Positions 1 through 6,749 are shown, numbered from the stretch's first letter. The stretch is DNA of 8,059 nucleotides from DASRHY01 sp046765875 (GCA_046765875.1 JBKPSJ010000033.1:1-8059); one strand, 5' to 3'. Numbers and translations: made by a program. Notes: generated from the letters alone by a model not told the origin.

Positions 1-70
1 GAGAAGCAATCTCCGAGACCGGAACTGTACAGGTGTGTCCGCCTACGCTGCGGCCGACCTTTCCCGGCAC

Positions 71-76
71 AAGGAG
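71..76 (+). promoter_or_regulatory. Ribosome binding site (AAGGAG) deciding the start at 86
   Basis: AAGGAG lies nine bases before the ATG at 86. The reading frame stays open upstream to the window edge and contains a GTG at 35. That longer start would put 17 residues in front of a typical signal peptide and has no comparable Shine-Dalgarno sequence, so the site supports the ATG at 86. No convincing promoter hexamers were seen in the 70 bases before it. Confidence 0.75.
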
Positions 77-85
77 TCTTCAGAC

Positions 86-1150
86 ATGCGGACCATCTGG
101 CGAGGAGCGATCGCAGGGGCGACATCCGCCGCGGTCGTGGCGGGGCTCATCGGCGCAGGCAGCGCCTACGCGGATCACGGCGGGATCGACAACGGAACGG
201 CCACGGGCCGTACGTACACGGTCGGCCTGTTCGGCGACATGCCGTACGGCGCCGCCGGGCGGACCGAGTACCCGCGCCTGATCGCGGACATGAACAACGC
301 CAGGATCGCGTTCTCGATCTTCGACGGCGACCTCAAGGCGGGCGGCGACGGCGCCTGCACCGACGCCCTGTACACCCAGTCCCTCGACTGGTTCAACAGC
401 TTCGACCGGCCGGTCGTCGTGGTACCCGGCGACAACGACTGGACCGACTGCTGGGGACGGTACGGCCCGGGCACCGGCGGATTCGACGCGCTCGAGCGCC
501 TCGACCACGAGCGCCAGCTCTTCTACCCGACCGACCAGAGCCTCGGACGGAACACGATGACCGTCGAGCGCCAGAGCGCCGAGGCGGGGTACGAGAAGTA
601 CCGGGAGAACTCCCGCTGGGTCGAGGGCTCGGTCATGTTCATCACCCTCAATGTCCAGGGCTCGAACGACAACCTGCCGCACGCCGGCGTGGACGGCGAG
701 AACCGGCCGGCCGCCGAGATCGCGCGGATGACTGCCGAGCACCAGGAGCGCGAGGCGGCCAACGTCCATTGGCTGTCGTCGTCCTACGCGAAGGCGAAGG
801 ACCTCGGGCTCAGGGGTGTACTCGTGGACTGGCAGGCCGACCCGAACTTCAACGACGAGCAGAAGTTGCAGCCGGCCCAGTACGACGGGTTCAACGAGAT
901 CGTCCCGGAGCTGCGCAAGCAGGTCCTGGCGTTCCCCGGTCAGTCGGCGCTCGTGCACGGTGACAGCCACTACTTCAAAGAGGACAAGCCGTTGAAGTAC
1001 GACGACGGCCAGGTCGTGGCGAAGTTCACCCGGGTAGAGACGTTCGGAGACCGCAACACCCACTGGGTGGCCGTGACCATCGACCCGAACGACCTGAACC
1101 TGTTCGAGTTCACCCCGCGGATCGTAGCGGCCAACGTCAACGACCGCTGA
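86..1150 (+). CDS. Secreted calcineurin-like metallophosphoesterase-type protein
   Basis: The protein is 354 aa and is predicted to be exported. Residues 1-29 form a Sec-type signal peptide: MRTIWR, then a hydrophobic Ala/Gly/Val core, then an AYA cleavage site before D30. The remainder looks like the calcineurin-like metallophosphoesterase fold, with motifs in the usual order: LFGDMPYG (49-55), DGDLK (80-84), PGDNDW (114-119) and HGDSHYF (291-297). Canonical enzymes have DxH, GDxxD, GNH and GHxH at these places, so several metal ligands differ: Pro53 stands for the first His, Lys84 for the Asp, and Asp116-Asn117-Asp118 for Asn-His. C91 and C122 are the only cysteines and could form a disulfide. 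The family would predict a phosphomonoester or phosphodiester hydrolase outside the membrane; the substrate is unknown and the protein may be a non-catalytic relative. The ATG at 86 is chosen for its ribosome binding site and signal peptide. The next gene, also for an exported protein, starts 259 bases downstream, so co-transcription is uncertain. Confidence 0.8.
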   Translation: MRTIWRGAIAGATSAAVVAGLIGAGSAYADHGGIDNGTATGRTYTVGLFGDMPYGAAGRTEYPRLIADMNNARIAFSIFDGDLKAGGDGACTDALYTQSLDWFNSFDRPVVVVPGDNDWTDCWGRYGPGTGGFDALERLDHERQLFYPTDQSLGRNTMTVERQSAEAGYEKYRENSRWVEGSVMFITLNVQGSNDNLPHAGVDGENRPAAEIARMTAEHQEREAANVHWLSSSYAKAKDLGLRGVLVDWQADPNFNDEQKLQPAQYDGFNEIVPELRKQVLAFPGQSALVHGDSHYFKEDKPLKYDDGQVVAKFTRVETFGDRNTHWVAVTIDPNDLNLFEFTPRIVAANVNDR

Positions 1151-1159
1151 CTATGACCG

Positions 1160-1221
1160 GGCGTATGGAAGGCCTTACCGATACGCCGGGCGGCGCAGTT
1201 CGCCTCGGCGTACCGATAAGG
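1160..1221. promoter_or_regulatory. Structured block with alternative hairpins and a repeated TACCGATA motif
   Basis: Three related segments lie in the gap between the two secreted-protein genes: A (1160-1172, GGCGTATGGAAGG), B (1173-1187, CCTTACCGATACGCC) and C (1207-1221, GGCGTACCGATAAGG). A can pair with B through seven bases (GGCGTAT with ATACGCC). B can instead pair with C over 15 positions, 13 of them matched. The two mismatches are C.A in a + strand transcript and become G.U wobbles in a - strand transcript. Between B and C, GGCG (1192-1195) and CGCC (1201-1204) form a small apical stem. TACCGATA occurs in the same orientation in B (1176-1183) and C (1211-1218), 35 bases apart. The block starts ten bases after the upstream stop codon and has no T-tract. 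It could be a terminator, an operator pair or an RNA switch; the sequence alone does not decide. Confidence 0.5.
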
Positions 1222-1395
1222 AGCTCCTCCCTCACATGGCTCGATGCGCACAGGTCGCCATTGGTTGTGCCTGTCTAAAAGTGTTGGTGAGCTATGGCAC
1301 GTTGCCGATCGCCGTTCCAGACTGGGCGGCGGACACGTTGTCACGGCCCAGGCCATCGTGTGGTGAACGCTCCGCTCGCCCGACCTGGGCCGCGC

Positions 1396-1404
1396 AGAGA
1401 GGAG
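1396..1404 (+). promoter_or_regulatory. Ribosome binding site (AGAGAGGAG) deciding the start at 1410
   Basis: The purine-rich AGAGAGGAG ends five bases before GTG 1410. An in-frame ATG at 1236, preceded by AAGGAG at 1218-1223 with a long 12-base gap, would give a protein 58 residues longer whose signal peptide was internal. The GTG is therefore preferred. I saw no convincing -10/-35 pair between 1222 and 1395: TTGTCA at 1338-1343 resembles a -35 element but has no acceptable -10 at 16-18 bases. Confidence 0.7.
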
Positions 1405-1409
1405 CCGTC

Positions 1410-3191
1410 GTGTCTTTCCTGCGACGATTGTGCGTTGTCACCGCCGCTCTCGCGCTCGGTGCCGTCGGCCTTCCGGCGGCACAGTCCGCACCGCCTGTCG
1501 ACGCGCTGGTCAGCGTCGGCAGTCCCACCAACCTCCACCCGCGGAACGCGCAGAACGAGCCGTCGCTCGCTGTCAGCGCCATCCGGCCCGACGTGCTAGC
1601 CGCCGGCGCCAACGACCTCGTTGACATGCAGCCGTGCTCGCGGCTGGCGTCCACCGAGCACGCTGCGTGCTCGTTCCCGCTCGGCACCTTCAATCTGGGT
1701 GTCGGTCTGTCCGCGGTGTACTTCTCGTTCGACCGCGGTCACACCTGGACCCAGCCGACGTACAGCGGCCTGACGGCGGCCGACTGCAGTCCGACCGTCG
1801 AGCCCTGCGTCCCGCAAGTGGGCCCGATCCACACCGTGCCGAACTACTACGAGAACGGCCTGCGATCGCGCAGCGACACGGGCGTGGCGTTCGGACCGGC
1901 ACCGGGACCGAACGGGTTCTCCTGGGCCAACGGTGACCGGCTTTACTTCTCGAGTCTGTCCACCAACCTCACCGACACCGTGATGCGTGACGTGAGCCCC
2001 AGCCAGAACGGCACCTTCGGGGTGAACGTGTCGCACATCGACAACGTGACTCCGGCCCGCATCGCGAACCAGGCCAACTGGTCGCGGCCGTACTTCGCCG
2101 CGCCACACGCGGCGTTCAGCTCCGGCCTTGACAAGGAGCAGGTCTGGGCGGACAACGCCGCGTCCAGCCCGTTCTTCGGCAACGTCTACGTCTGCTACTC
2201 CGACTTCCACAGCTTCAGCCAGGGCAATGCCTTCCCGCTGAAGCCGATGGTGTCCACCTCGCGCGACGGCGGAGTCACCTGGAAGCAGCACCAGGTTGCG
2301 CCGGCGATCGCCAACGGCAAGCAGGGCTCGTACGACGGCTGCACCGTGCGCACCGACAGCCACGGCGTGGTGTACGTGTTCTTCACCCACTTCGGCGGCA
2401 CCAGCCTTGCCGGCCACCACAGTGTGGTCATCTCCACCGATGGCGGACAGACCTGGCTAGCGCCGCGGGACGTGGTGGCGATCACCGATCCGTGCTTCCA
2501 CACCGACCGGGTGACCAGGCGCTGCATCATCGACGGTATCGCCGGGGCCCGTACCGACCTGGCCGCGATGCCGAGCATCGACGTCGCCAACGGCTCGCCG
2601 ACCGGCGTGGACGCGACGAACCAGATCGTCGACGCCTGGGTCGACGGCCGCGACGGCCCGGACCACGAGAAGGTGTTTTTCTCCTATTCGACCAACGGCG
2701 CCGCCTCGTTCAGCACCCCGACGCCGATCTCACCTGCGGCCGACATCTCGTCGTACGCCGCGCCGGCTATCAGCCCGAACGGATCCCGGGTGTACGTCGT
2801 GTCGCAGGCGTACTCGCAGCCCTTCCAGACGACCACAGCAAATCCGCGGCCGGAGCACGGAGTGCTGCAGACCGCGGCGATAGGGGCCTCGGGTGCACCC
2901 GGCGCCTGGGCGACGGTCTACTCCGGGCCGTTCGGCGACGCGCGCGGCACCTCGCAAGGTCGGATCCTCTACAACGAGTTCCTCGGCGACTACGTCTACG
3001 CCATCGCCACCCGGGACTACGGTGCGGGTACCTGGACCGACACCCGTCGCGCTGCTGACTGCCCGGCCTTCGACCTTTGGCGGCAGCAGTCGTCCAACGC
3101 CGGAGCGGTGGTGCTCCCCGCGCCGTGGCCGCTCGGCGCCTGCCCGGCGAACTTCGGCAACAACGACATCTTCAGCGCTACGACCGGATAG
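1410..3191 (+). CDS. Secreted sialidase-fold (BNR/Asp-box) beta-propeller protein
   Basis: The protein is 593 aa from GTG 1410. Residues 1-27 are a signal peptide: SFLRRL, then a hydrophobic stretch, with likely cleavage after AQSA. Three clear Asp-box motifs (SxDxGxTW) follow: SFDRGHTW (106-113), SRDGGVTW (284-291) and STDGGQTW (342-349). A degenerate fourth is STNGAASF (427-434). Asp-boxes sit on turns between propeller blades in sialidases and many unrelated secreted beta-propellers. The NEPSLAV stretch near residues 49-55 also looks characteristic of secreted sialidase-like proteins. The mature part has ten cysteines, which fits a disulfide-stabilised extracellular protein. The fold is well supported, but I could not identify the sialidase arginine triad or catalytic Tyr/Glu/Asp, so sialidase activity is not established; it may be a binding or scaffold propeller. 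No LPXTG, lipobox or C-terminal membrane segment is visible, so it is probably released. A strong inverted repeat 18 bases after the stop separates it from tmk. Confidence 0.8.
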   Translation: MSFLRRLCVVTAALALGAVGLPAAQSAPPVDALVSVGSPTNLHPRNAQNEPSLAVSAIRPDVLAAGANDLVDMQPCSRLASTEHAACSFPLGTFNLGVGLSAVYFSFDRGHTWTQPTYSGLTAADCSPTVEPCVPQVGPIHTVPNYYENGLRSRSDTGVAFGPAPGPNGFSWANGDRLYFSSLSTNLTDTVMRDVSPSQNGTFGVNVSHIDNVTPARIANQANWSRPYFAAPHAAFSSGLDKEQVWADNAASSPFFGNVYVCYSDFHSFSQGNAFPLKPMVSTSRDGGVTWKQHQVAPAIANGKQGSYDGCTVRTDSHGVVYVFFTHFGGTSLAGHHSVVISTDGGQTWLAPRDVVAITDPCFHTDRVTRRCIIDGIAGARTDLAAMPSIDVANGSPTGVDATNQIVDAWVDGRDGPDHEKVFFSYSTNGAASFSTPTPISPAADISSYAAPAISPNGSRVYVVSQAYSQPFQTTTANPRPEHGVLQTAAIGASGAPGAWATVYSGPFGDARGTSQGRILYNEFLGDYVYAIATRDYGAGTWTDTRRAADCPAFDLWRQQSSNAGAVVLPAPWPLGACPANFGNNDIFSATTG

Positions 3192-3209
3192 GAGGCGCCT
3201 GCCTTTGGA

Positions 3210-3256
3210 GTTCATCGGACGCGACTGAATCGTGCTGATCGTCGCGTCCGATGAAC
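3210..3256. terminator. Perfect 16-bp inverted repeat, probable factor-independent terminator
   Basis: The arm at 3210-3225 (GTTCATCGGACGCGAC) is exactly the reverse complement of the arm at 3241-3256, with a 15-base loop. It begins 18 bases after the stop of the propeller gene and ends 58 bases before the tmk start, where a terminator is expected. There is no T-tract on either strand; a G6 run follows on the + strand. Stem-loop terminators lacking a T-tract are common in high-GC actinobacteria. An operator for the downstream gene is the main alternative. Confidence 0.75.
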
Positions 3257-3302
3257 GGGGGGTGTCGGAGCGGCTGGTGGAATGGGTGTCTGTCGCGGCT
3301 AC

Positions 3303-3308
3303 TAGGCT
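3303..3308 (+). promoter_or_regulatory. Candidate -10 element (TAGGCT) for a leaderless tmk transcript
   Basis: TAGGCT fits the actinobacterial TAnnnT pattern and lies six bases before the GTG at 3315, the spacing expected when the start codon is also the transcription start. No good Shine-Dalgarno sequence precedes that GTG, and an in-frame TAG at 3303-3305 excludes an upstream start. I do not see a clear -35 hexamer 16-19 bases further up. Confidence 0.4.
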
Positions 3309-3314
3309 GCAGGC

Positions 3315-5435
3315 GTGCCGGAGGCGTACGACGCGTTGACCGATCCTGCACCGGCGCACGACCTGCGCGCGGTGTTGCGGATCCGGGCGTTCCGGCGGCT
3401 TTGGGTGGCCTTCGGGCTGTCCAGCCTTGGCGACTGGATCGGGCTGCTCGCGCTCACAGCGATGGCCAAGTCGCTGGCCGGCGACGACTACCAGGCGGCC
3501 AACTTCGCCATCGGCGGCGTGCTGTTCCTCCGGGTGCTGCCGGCGCTGGTGATGGGCCCGATCGCGGGCTGGATCGCCGACAGGCTGGACCGGCGCTGGA
3601 CGATGATCGTCGGCGACGTGGTGCGGGCCGCGCTGTTCGTCACCATCCCGTTGGTCGGCACGCTGTTCTGGCTGCTGGCCGCGACCGTACTGATCGAGGT
3701 CGTCAGCCTGATCTGGGGCCCGGCCAAGGACGCCAGCATTCCGAACCTGGTGCCCCGGCACCGGCTCGAGGCGGCCAACCAGCTCAGCCTGATCACCACG
3801 TACGGGACAGCGCTCCCGGCGGCGCTGATGTTCACCGGGATCTCGCTGTTCGCCCGAGGCGTGTCGGTGACCACCGGCAAGCTGACCGACCGCTCGATCG
3901 AGGTCGCGATTTACGTCAACGCGGTCACGTTCCTGATCTCGGCGCTGGCAATCATCTCGGTCTCCGAGATCGGCCGGGTCGCGCGCGCCCACGAGCAGCA
4001 CCCGACGATGTGGCGGACGATGATCGACGGCTGGTCGTACGTCACCAACACGCCGGTGGTACGCGGTCTGGTCGTCGGCATCTCGGGCGCCTTCGCCGCC
4101 GGCGCCGTCGTGGTCGGGCTCGGCCGTACGTTCGTCGCGGACCTGGGCGGCGGCGATCCCGGGTATGGCGTGCTGTTCGGCGCGGTCTTCGGCGGTCTCG
4201 CGCTCGGGATGGCGTTCGCGCCGCGCTGGTTCTCCGGGTTGTCACGGCGCCGGTTGTTCGCGGCCGGACTGATCGTCGCCGGTCTGACCTTGTTCGCACT
4301 GTCGCTGATGCAGCACCTCGAGGTCGCGGTGATGCTGGCCGTACTGCTCGGCTTCTGCGCCGGCGGGTCATGGGTGTCGGGGTACACGCTGCTCGGGCTC
4401 GAGGTGCCCGACGAGGTGCGTGGGCGGACGTTCGCGTTCGTCCAGTCGGCGGTCCGGACCGTGCTGGCCGCCACACTCGCGGTCTCGCCGTTCGTCGCCG
4501 GTGCGATCGGCCGGCACTCGATCCAGGTCACCGACAAGACCAGGCTGGTGTACAACGGCGCCTCCATCACACTGCTTATCGCAGCCGTGATCGCGACCAC
4601 GGTCGGCGTGATCTCGTGGCGCCAGATCGACGACCGGCCCGGCGTACCTTTCCTGCGCGACCTGCGCCGTAGCTTCGGCAAGACCCCCGGCGTCTATCCG
4701 GTGCGCGGCTGCTTCATCGCACTGGAGGGCGGCGAGGGCGCTGGCAAGTCGACCCAGGCCGTATTGCTGCACGACTGGCTGACCGAGCGCGGGTACGAGG
4801 TGATGCTCACCCGCGAGCCGGGCGCCACAACGCTCGGAAAGACGCTGCGGGAGATAGTCCTCGACCCTGCGACCGGGGACATCTCGGACCGAGCCGAGGC
4901 ACTCCTGTACGCAGCTGACAAGGCCGACCACGTCGACGCGGTGATCAAGCCCGCGCTGGAGCGGGGAGCGGTCGTGATCACCGACCGGTACGTCGACTCG
5001 GCGCTTGCCTACCAGGGATCGGGTCGCGAGCTGGACCCGAGCGATGTCGAGCGGATGATCCGCTGGGCGACCGAGGACCTGCGGCCGAACCTGACGATCC
5101 TGCTCGACCTGCCGCCGGTGGTGGGGCACGGCCGGTTCGAGACCAGGGACCGGATCGAGTCCCAGGGCAGCGACTTCCACGAACGGGTCCGCAACGCCTT
5201 CCTCGAGCTGGCGGCCGCGGAGCCGCAGCACTACCTCGTCCTGGACGCCACCGCGGACCGCGCCGAGCTGGCCGCCGCCATTCAAACCCGCCTGTCCCCA
5301 CTGCTCCCAGGCCGTCACGCCGGCCGGATCGTGAGGCCGGCCACCCCGCCGCCCCAACCAGATGAGCCGGAGCCGGATCAGCCGGCCGAAGAGCGTGTGG
5401 ATGACGAGACGCGGAGCGGGAGGGAGGCGGGGTGA
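3315..5435 (+). CDS. tmk: MFS transporter-like membrane domain fused to dTMP kinase
   Basis: The protein is 706 aa in two parts. Residues about 1-440 form a major facilitator-type membrane domain with roughly 12 hydrophobic segments (near 29-50, 62-84, 97-118, 118-134, 156-180, 196-216, 250-272, 284-305, 312-332, 336-358, 373-398, 415-434). An MFS loop motif, GWIADRLDRR, lies at 85-94. Residues about 466-665 are a complete dTMP kinase, which phosphorylates dTMP to dTDP with ATP for dTTP synthesis. It shows the P-loop GGEGAGKST (472-480), TREPG (499-503), TDRYVDSALAYQG (556-568) and an Arg-rich LID region, RDRIESQG (611-618). The P-loop lacks the Arg of eukaryotic-type enzymes while the LID carries arginines, as in the E. 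coli type. Residues 666-706 are a Pro/acidic tail. Such fusions are known in Streptomyces and relatives, so this is not an assembly error. What the MFS half carries is unknown. A TTG at 3336 after GGAGG (3320-3324) is an alternative start, eleven bases after that site. The gene overlaps holB by four bases. Confidence 0.93.
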   Translation: MPEAYDALTDPAPAHDLRAVLRIRAFRRLWVAFGLSSLGDWIGLLALTAMAKSLAGDDYQAANFAIGGVLFLRVLPALVMGPIAGWIADRLDRRWTMIVGDVVRAALFVTIPLVGTLFWLLAATVLIEVVSLIWGPAKDASIPNLVPRHRLEAANQLSLITTYGTALPAALMFTGISLFARGVSVTTGKLTDRSIEVAIYVNAVTFLISALAIISVSEIGRVARAHEQHPTMWRTMIDGWSYVTNTPVVRGLVVGISGAFAAGAVVVGLGRTFVADLGGGDPGYGVLFGAVFGGLALGMAFAPRWFSGLSRRRLFAAGLIVAGLTLFALSLMQHLEVAVMLAVLLGFCAGGSWVSGYTLLGLEVPDEVRGRTFAFVQSAVRTVLAATLAVSPFVAGAIGRHSIQVTDKTRLVYNGASITLLIAAVIATTVGVISWRQIDDRPGVPFLRDLRRSFGKTPGVYPVRGCFIALEGGEGAGKSTQAVLLHDWLTERGYEVMLTREPGATTLGKTLREIVLDPATGDISDRAEALLYAADKADHVDAVIKPALERGAVVITDRYVDSALAYQGSGRELDPSDVERMIRWATEDLRPNLTILLDLPPVVGHGRFETRDRIESQGSDFHERVRNAFLELAAAEPQHYLVLDATADRAELAAAIQTRLSPLLPGRHAGRIVRPATPPPQPDEPEPDQPAEERVDDETRSGREAG

Positions 5436-6646
5436 CGGTCTGGGACGACCTGGTCGGGCAGCGACCGGTGGTCGAGGTGCTGCGTAACGCGGTCCAGGCG
5501 GCGAACGCCCGGCTGGCCGGCGAGAGCGGCCCTGCCACGGCCGGGATGACACACGCCTGGCTGGTGACCGGACCGCCGGGCTCCGGCCGGTCGAACGCCG
5601 GGCGCGCCTTCGCGGCCGCGCTGCAGTGCCGGCGCGACGTGCCGGGCTGCGGCGAGTGCAACGCCTGCCGCACGGCGCTCAGCGGAGCCCACCCGGACGT
5701 CACGCTGATCAGGACGGAGTTGCTGTCGATCCGGGTCGCCGAGATCCGCGAACTGGTCCGGCGGGCCGCGATGAGCCCGACCACGGGTCGCTGGCAGGTG
5801 ATGGTGGTCGAGGACGCCGACCGGCTCACCGAGCAGGCGGCGGACGCGTTGCTCAAGAGCATCGAGGAGCCGGGCGCCCGCACCGTTTGGGTGTTGTGCG
5901 CGCCGACGGTCGAGGACGTCGTACCGACGATCCGGTCCCGTTGCCGGCTGCTGGTGCTGCGGACACCGCCGACCGAGGCGGTCGCTCAGATGCTCGAAAC
6001 CCGCGACGGTATCGACCCCGGCCTGGCCGGGTTCGCCGCCCGCGCGGCACAGGGACACATCGGCCGGGCGAGGGCGCTGGCTCGCGACGAGCGGGTGCGC
6101 GAACGCCGGGCCGCGGTGCTCGCCGTACCGTTCGGTCTGCGCGACCTGGGCGCCTGCCTGACCGCGGCCGCCGGCCTGGTGGACGCCGCCCGCGAGGAGG
6201 CCAAGGAGACCACCGCCGAGGTGGATGCCCGCGAGCGTGCGGAACTGGAGCAGGCGCTCGGCGTCGGCACCAAGGGGGTGCGCAATCGCGAGGCGACCGC
6301 CGCGCTCAAGGAGCTCGAGGAGCAGCAGAAGGCGCGGGCGAAGCGCTGGGAGCGCGACGTGCTGGACCGCTCGCTGGTGGACCTGATGGCGCTGTACCGC
6401 GACGTGCTCGTGCATCAGACCGGCGCCGGGGCCGAGCTGGTGAACAACGAACTGCGGCGCCAGATCGAGCAACTCGCGGCGCACGGCACGCCCGAGCAGA
6501 CCCTGCACCGGATCGACGCACTCGCCGCCTGCCGGCAGGCGATCGAGACAAATGTCGCACCGTTGCTCGCGGCAGAGGCGACGATGGTCGCGCTGTACGA
6601 GGGTCGCGGCGCCGGTCTGGTACCCGTACCACCCAACCGCCGGTGA
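5432..6646 (+). CDS. holB: DNA polymerase III clamp-loader subunit delta'
   Basis: The protein is 404 aa and is the delta' subunit of the clamp loader, which opens and loads the beta clamp onto primed DNA together with delta and tau/gamma. The N-terminal AAA+ module has a Walker A-like loop, GPPGSGRS (47-54), in which Arg replaces the catalytic Lys, in line with delta' being a non-hydrolysing member. A four-cysteine zinc module lies at C66, C73, C76 and C79, spaced as CX6CX2CX2C. GAHPDV (85-90), VVEDADRL (125-132), LLKSIEEP (140-147) and the SRC motif (169-171) all match the family. A charged, probably helical insert at about 250-310 precedes the collar domain; I recall similar inserts in other actinobacterial delta' proteins. 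The GTG start overlaps the tmk TGA as GTGA, and GGAGG at 5423-5427 lies four bases upstream, so translational coupling is likely. E. coli also places tmk next to holB, which supports both calls. Confidence 0.93.
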   Translation: MTVWDDLVGQRPVVEVLRNAVQAANARLAGESGPATAGMTHAWLVTGPPGSGRSNAGRAFAAALQCRRDVPGCGECNACRTALSGAHPDVTLIRTELLSIRVAEIRELVRRAAMSPTTGRWQVMVVEDADRLTEQAADALLKSIEEPGARTVWVLCAPTVEDVVPTIRSRCRLLVLRTPPTEAVAQMLETRDGIDPGLAGFAARAAQGHIGRARALARDERVRERRAAVLAVPFGLRDLGACLTAAAGLVDAAREEAKETTAEVDARERAELEQALGVGTKGVRNREATAALKELEEQQKARAKRWERDVLDRSLVDLMALYRDVLVHQTGAGAELVNNELRRQIEQLAAHGTPEQTLHRIDALAACRQAIETNVAPLLAAEATMVALYEGRGAGLVPVPPNRR

Positions 6647-6741
6647 CGTTCGGCGCTCGACTCGCTGCGCACGTGTAACGAAAAGCCGGCCAGATCCGAT
6701 GTCTTGATGACCAGACCGGCGCGACCGCGGCGGACGTCGGG

Positions 6742-6747
6742 GGAGGG
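6742..6747 (+). promoter_or_regulatory. Closely spaced ribosome binding site (GGAGGG) for the gene at 6750
   Basis: GGAGGG within a longer G-rich run ends two bases before the ATG at 6750, closer than the usual 5-9 bases. An in-frame TGA at 6708-6710 with no start codon between it and 6750 excludes an upstream start, and no better ATG or GTG follows near the N-terminus, so the ATG is kept. The 103 bases between holB and this gene show neither a strong terminator nor a clear promoter. Confidence 0.5.
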
Positions 6748-6749
6748 AC

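Noticed and set aside
80..1063. Open frame of 327 codons on the - strand opposite the phosphoesterase gene
   Set aside because: It is low-complexity in Val/Arg/Leu/Gly with no domain, and mirrors the GC-rich third positions of the + strand gene, which has a signal peptide and motifs.
1261..1300. Possible promoter around TTGGTTGTGC and TCTAAAAG
   Set aside because: No pair of hexamers with a 16-19 base spacer resembling -35/-10 could be found; AT-richness alone is not enough.
2730..4001. Open frame of 423 codons on the - strand across the propeller gene end, the inverted repeat and the tmk start
   Set aside because: The predicted product is Asp/Arg/Gln-rich and low in complexity, and the frame spans an evident intergenic terminator; it is a high-GC shadow.
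3251..4672. Open frame of 473 codons on the + strand in another frame of tmk
   Set aside because: The product is Arg/Gly/Ala-rich with no recognisable motif. The overlapping frame encodes clear MFS helices.
5315..5342. GCCGGCC-type inverted repeat near the tmk end
   Set aside because: The complementarity is only about six bases of G/C and lies inside coding sequence, which is expected by chance at this base composition.
6647..6749. Possible tRNA, small RNA or terminator in the gap after holB
   Set aside because: No cloverleaf arms, and only 5-bp GCCGG/CCGGC complementarity across a long loop.
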